Below are positions 62,183 to 64,000 of a DNA stretch of 64,000 bases, piece after piece. Numbering within the stretch: position 1 is the first letter of the stretch; every line of letters starts with the position of its first letter. The notes beneath the pieces are model-generated. The model worked only from the letters and a program-made list of their open reading frames with translations. It searched no databases and was not told where the DNA came from. A program made the position numbers and the translations under genes. Source of the stretch: Streptomyces sp. NBC_00490. Its GTDB lineage: Bacteria; Actinomycetota; Actinomycetes; Streptomycetales; Streptomycetaceae. The stretch covers positions 3,906,001-3,970,000 of the forward strand of contig NZ_CP107869.1 in NCBI RefSeq assembly GCF_036013645.1, read 5' to 3'.

Positions 62183-63649
62183 ATGACTTCGCAGCCGACC
62201 CAGGCCAAGGCCACCGGAGACCCCGGTAACGGTCTTCAGGCCGGGCTCAAGAACCGTCACCTGTCGATGATCGCCATCGGGGGTGTGATCGGTGCCGGCC
62301 TCTTCGTCGGATCCAGCTCCGGTATCGCCACCGCAGGACCCGGCATCCTCCTGTCGTACGCACTCGTCGGCACGCTCGTGGTGCTGGTGATGCGGATGCT
62401 CGGTGAGATGTCCGCCGCCAACCCGACCTCCGGGTCGTTCTCGGCGCACGCCGACCGCGCGCTCGGGCGCTGGGCCGGGTTCTCCATCGGCTGGCTGTAC
62501 TGGTTCTTCTGGGTCGTGGTGCTGGCCGTCGAGGCCACCGCCGGTGCCGTGATCCTGGAGGGCTGGATACCGGCCGTGCCCCAGTGGGCCTGGGCCCTCA
62601 TCGTGATGATCGTGCTGACCGCGACCAACCTGGTCTCCGTCGGGTCCTACGGCGAGTTCGAGTTCTGGTTCGCCGGTATCAAGGTCGTCGCGATCGCCGC
62701 GTTCATCGTCATCGGCGGGCTCGCCGTCTTCGGGGTGCTGCCCGGCGTCGACAGCGACAAGGCCGGTCTCGGCAACCTCACCGACCACGGCGGCTTCCTT
62801 CCCCACGGAGCCGGCGCGATCCTCACCGGTGTACTGCTCGTCGTCTTCTCCTTCATGGGCAGCGAGATCGCCACCCTGGCCGCCGGTGAGTCCGAGAACC
62901 CCCAGCAGGCCGTCACCAAGGCCACCAACAGCATCATCTGGCGGGTCGGCGTCTTCTACCTCGGCTCGATCTTCGTCGTGGTCTCGCTCCTGCCCTGGAA
63001 CGACCCGTCCATCAAGAAGGACGGCTCCTACGTCGCCGCCCTGGACTCGCTCGGCATCGCACACGCCGGTCAGATCATGAACTTCATCGTGCTGACCTCG
63101 GTGCTGTCCTGTCTCAACTCCGGCCTCTACACCGCCTCCCGCATGGCGTTCTCGCTCGGTCAGCGGGGCGACGCGCCGAAGGGGTTCGCGCGGACCAACA
63201 GCCGGGGTGTGCCGATGACGGCGATCCTCGCGTCGGTCGTGTTCGGCTTCGTCGCCGTCTTCTTCAACTACCTGTCCCCGAAGACGGTCTTCCTCTTCCT
63301 CGTCAACTCCTCCGGCGCGGTCGCCCTGTTCGTCTGGCTGGTGATCTGCTTCTCGCAGCTGCGGATGCGGAAGATCATCCAGGCCGAGGCGCCGGAGAAG
63401 CTGGTCGTGAAGATGTGGCTGTACCCGTATCTCACCTGGGCGACGGCCGGCCTGATCGTGTTCGTGCTCGTCTACATGCTGACCGACACCGAGGGTGCGA
63501 GCAGCGGTCGTACGACCGTGCTGCTCTCGCTGCTCGTCGCGGCGTTCGTGCTCGGCATCGCCTTCCTGAAGGAGAAGGTCGGGGCCGGACGGGCCGAAGC
63601 CGTCTCCCCCGAGGTGCACGACGAGGTCGACGAGGTCAAGGTCGGCTGA
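62183..63649 (+). CDS. Amino-acid permease (APC superfamily, GABA-permease-like)
   Basis: 488 aa, 12 predicted transmembrane helices. The first helix HLSMIAIGGVIGAGLFVGSSSGIATAGPG is the APC/AAT substrate-binding unwound helix. GEMSAANPTSGSFSAHADRALG, FSFMGSEIATLAAGESENPQQAV and SRMAFSLGQRGDAPKGFARTNSRGVP are AAT-family motifs closest to GabP/proline-type permeases. The C-terminal cytoplasmic tail is acidic. ATG at 62183, 9 nt after AAGGA, which lies in the right arm of the leader stem. Likely proton-coupled uptake; the exact amino acid is unknown. Confidence 0.93.
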   Translation: MTSQPTQAKATGDPGNGLQAGLKNRHLSMIAIGGVIGAGLFVGSSSGIATAGPGILLSYALVGTLVVLVMRMLGEMSAANPTSGSFSAHADRALGRWAGFSIGWLYWFFWVVVLAVEATAGAVILEGWIPAVPQWAWALIVMIVLTATNLVSVGSYGEFEFWFAGIKVVAIAAFIVIGGLAVFGVLPGVDSDKAGLGNLTDHGGFLPHGAGAILTGVLLVVFSFMGSEIATLAAGESENPQQAVTKATNSIIWRVGVFYLGSIFVVVSLLPWNDPSIKKDGSYVAALDSLGIAHAGQIMNFIVLTSVLSCLNSGLYTASRMAFSLGQRGDAPKGFARTNSRGVPMTAILASVVFGFVAVFFNYLSPKTVFLFLVNSSGAVALFVWLVICFSQLRMRKIIQAEAPEKLVVKMWLYPYLTWATAGLIVFVLVYMLTDTEGASSGRTTVLLSLLVAAFVLGIAFLKEKVGAGRAEAVSPEVHDEVDEVKVG

Positions 63650-63669
63650 CGCGTCAGGCTTGAGGATCA

Positions 63670-63707
63670 TGAGAAAAGGGGCCCCTTGCGAGGGGCCCCT
63701 TTTCTCA
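63670..63707. terminator. 17-bp perfect hairpin, bidirectional
   Basis: tgagaaaaggggcccct (63670-63686) and its exact complement (63691-63707) flank a tgcg loop, with TTTTC or AAAAG at the stem base. It lies between the convergent permease and edge genes. Confidence 0.93.
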
Positions 63708-63712
63708 TGCCG

Positions 63713-64000
63713 TCAAAGGATCGTGAAGCTGTCCGTGACCTTGTCGTACGTCTTCACCGCCTGGTTCTCGATGTCGGGCTGGTACCAGGTGTTGATCTGG
63801 TACGACTTGCCGTCCGCGTTGAAACCGAGCAACTGGGCGTGCCACTTGGTGCCCTTGAGCGTGAAGGTGTACTCCCAGACGACCGCCGGGTAGTCGCGGA
63901 ACGTCGTCTCCTCCAGCCGGATCTTCTGGTAGTCCTCGCCCTGGTGGGCGTTCTGCTCCGAGGTCTGCCAGGTCTCCATCAGATCGCCGCGGGCCAGCGA
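63713..64000 (-). CDS. C-terminal part of an unrecognised protein (cut by window edge)
   Basis: 95 codons, open to the right edge, ending at TGA or equivalent near 63713. The sequence (SLARGDLMETWQ at the edge, then RLEETTFRDYPAVVWEYTF and WYQPDIENQAVKTYDKVTDSF) is rich in Tyr, Trp and Thr like an extracellular beta-sheet domain. It may be the external part of a membrane protein or kinase. An ATG at 63979 is internal to the frame, so the real start is outside the window. Confidence 0.6.
   Translation of the reverse strand, partial: SLARGDLMETWQTSEQNAHQGEDYQKIRLEETTFRDYPAVVWEYTFTLKGTKWHAQLLGFNADGKSYQINTWYQPDIENQAVKTYDKVTDSFTIL

Overview
This window is a piece of an actinobacterial chromosome, almost certainly Streptomyces. 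The DNA is very GC-rich with strong third-position GC bias. GTG starts are common, terminators are U-tract-poor GC hairpins, and the signature blocks are mreB-mreC-mreD-pbp2-rodA, rne-rplU-rpmA-obgE-proB and tig-clpP1-clpP2-clpX. Two short elements that I recognise as widespread in Streptomyces intergenic DNA are also present. Gene identities come from reading translations, motifs and gene order; no database search was run.

Layout. 1-543 is the start of proB. 756-14348 is an accessory block between proB and obgE. It holds a polysaccharide pyruvyl transferase, two large membrane-anchored TagF-like polyol-phosphate polymerases, a GT2 glycosyltransferase, a cytidylyltransferase-SDR fusion (predicted CDP-ribitol synthesis), a sulfotransferase-like P-loop protein, a Tat-exported PhoD phosphatase and a secreted FG-GAP protein. 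Together they look like synthesis, decoration and remodelling of a wall glycopolymer. 14513-20864 is obgE-rpmA-rplU-rne. 21124-28858 holds two radical SAM-linked genes that in many bacteria are adjacent or fused. Here they are separated by a repeat-built hydrophobic protein, a secreted collagen-like protein, a GT-C membrane glycosyltransferase and a SunS-like GT2. 28941-31126 holds a CYTH-CHAD protein and an unrecognised protein.

31148-37492 is the rod/spore-wall cluster (rodA, pbp2, mreD, mreC, mreB, all on minus), followed by ndk, a DUF4233 protein, folC and valS (37789-42936). 43133-44734 carries two surface proteins. 44807-49371 is protein quality control (clpX, clpP2, clpP1, tig) with a candidate ClgR operator upstream of clpP1. 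tRNA-Pro(UGG) and tRNA-Gly(UCC) follow. 49896-64000 is mixed: a receptor Ser/Thr kinase, a 64-aa membrane protein, a membrane acyltransferase, an ABC-FtsX-HD operon behind a near-perfect inverted repeat, a SpoIIE-type phosphatase, an Eis-like acetyltransferase, a Nei-type glycosylase, rpiB, an amino-acid permease with a striking 5' leader, and the C-terminus of an unknown protein at the edge.

Most interesting items: (i) the wall-polymer island and its two TagF paralogues, which share a helical insertion inside the transferase domain; (ii) the collagen-like protein flanked by two glycosyltransferases, a possible surface glycoprotein module; (iii) the permease leader, where a 12-bp arm can pair with the ribosome binding site; (iv) the LTPVGHG-repeat protein; (v) the operator-like inverted repeat before the ABC exporter.
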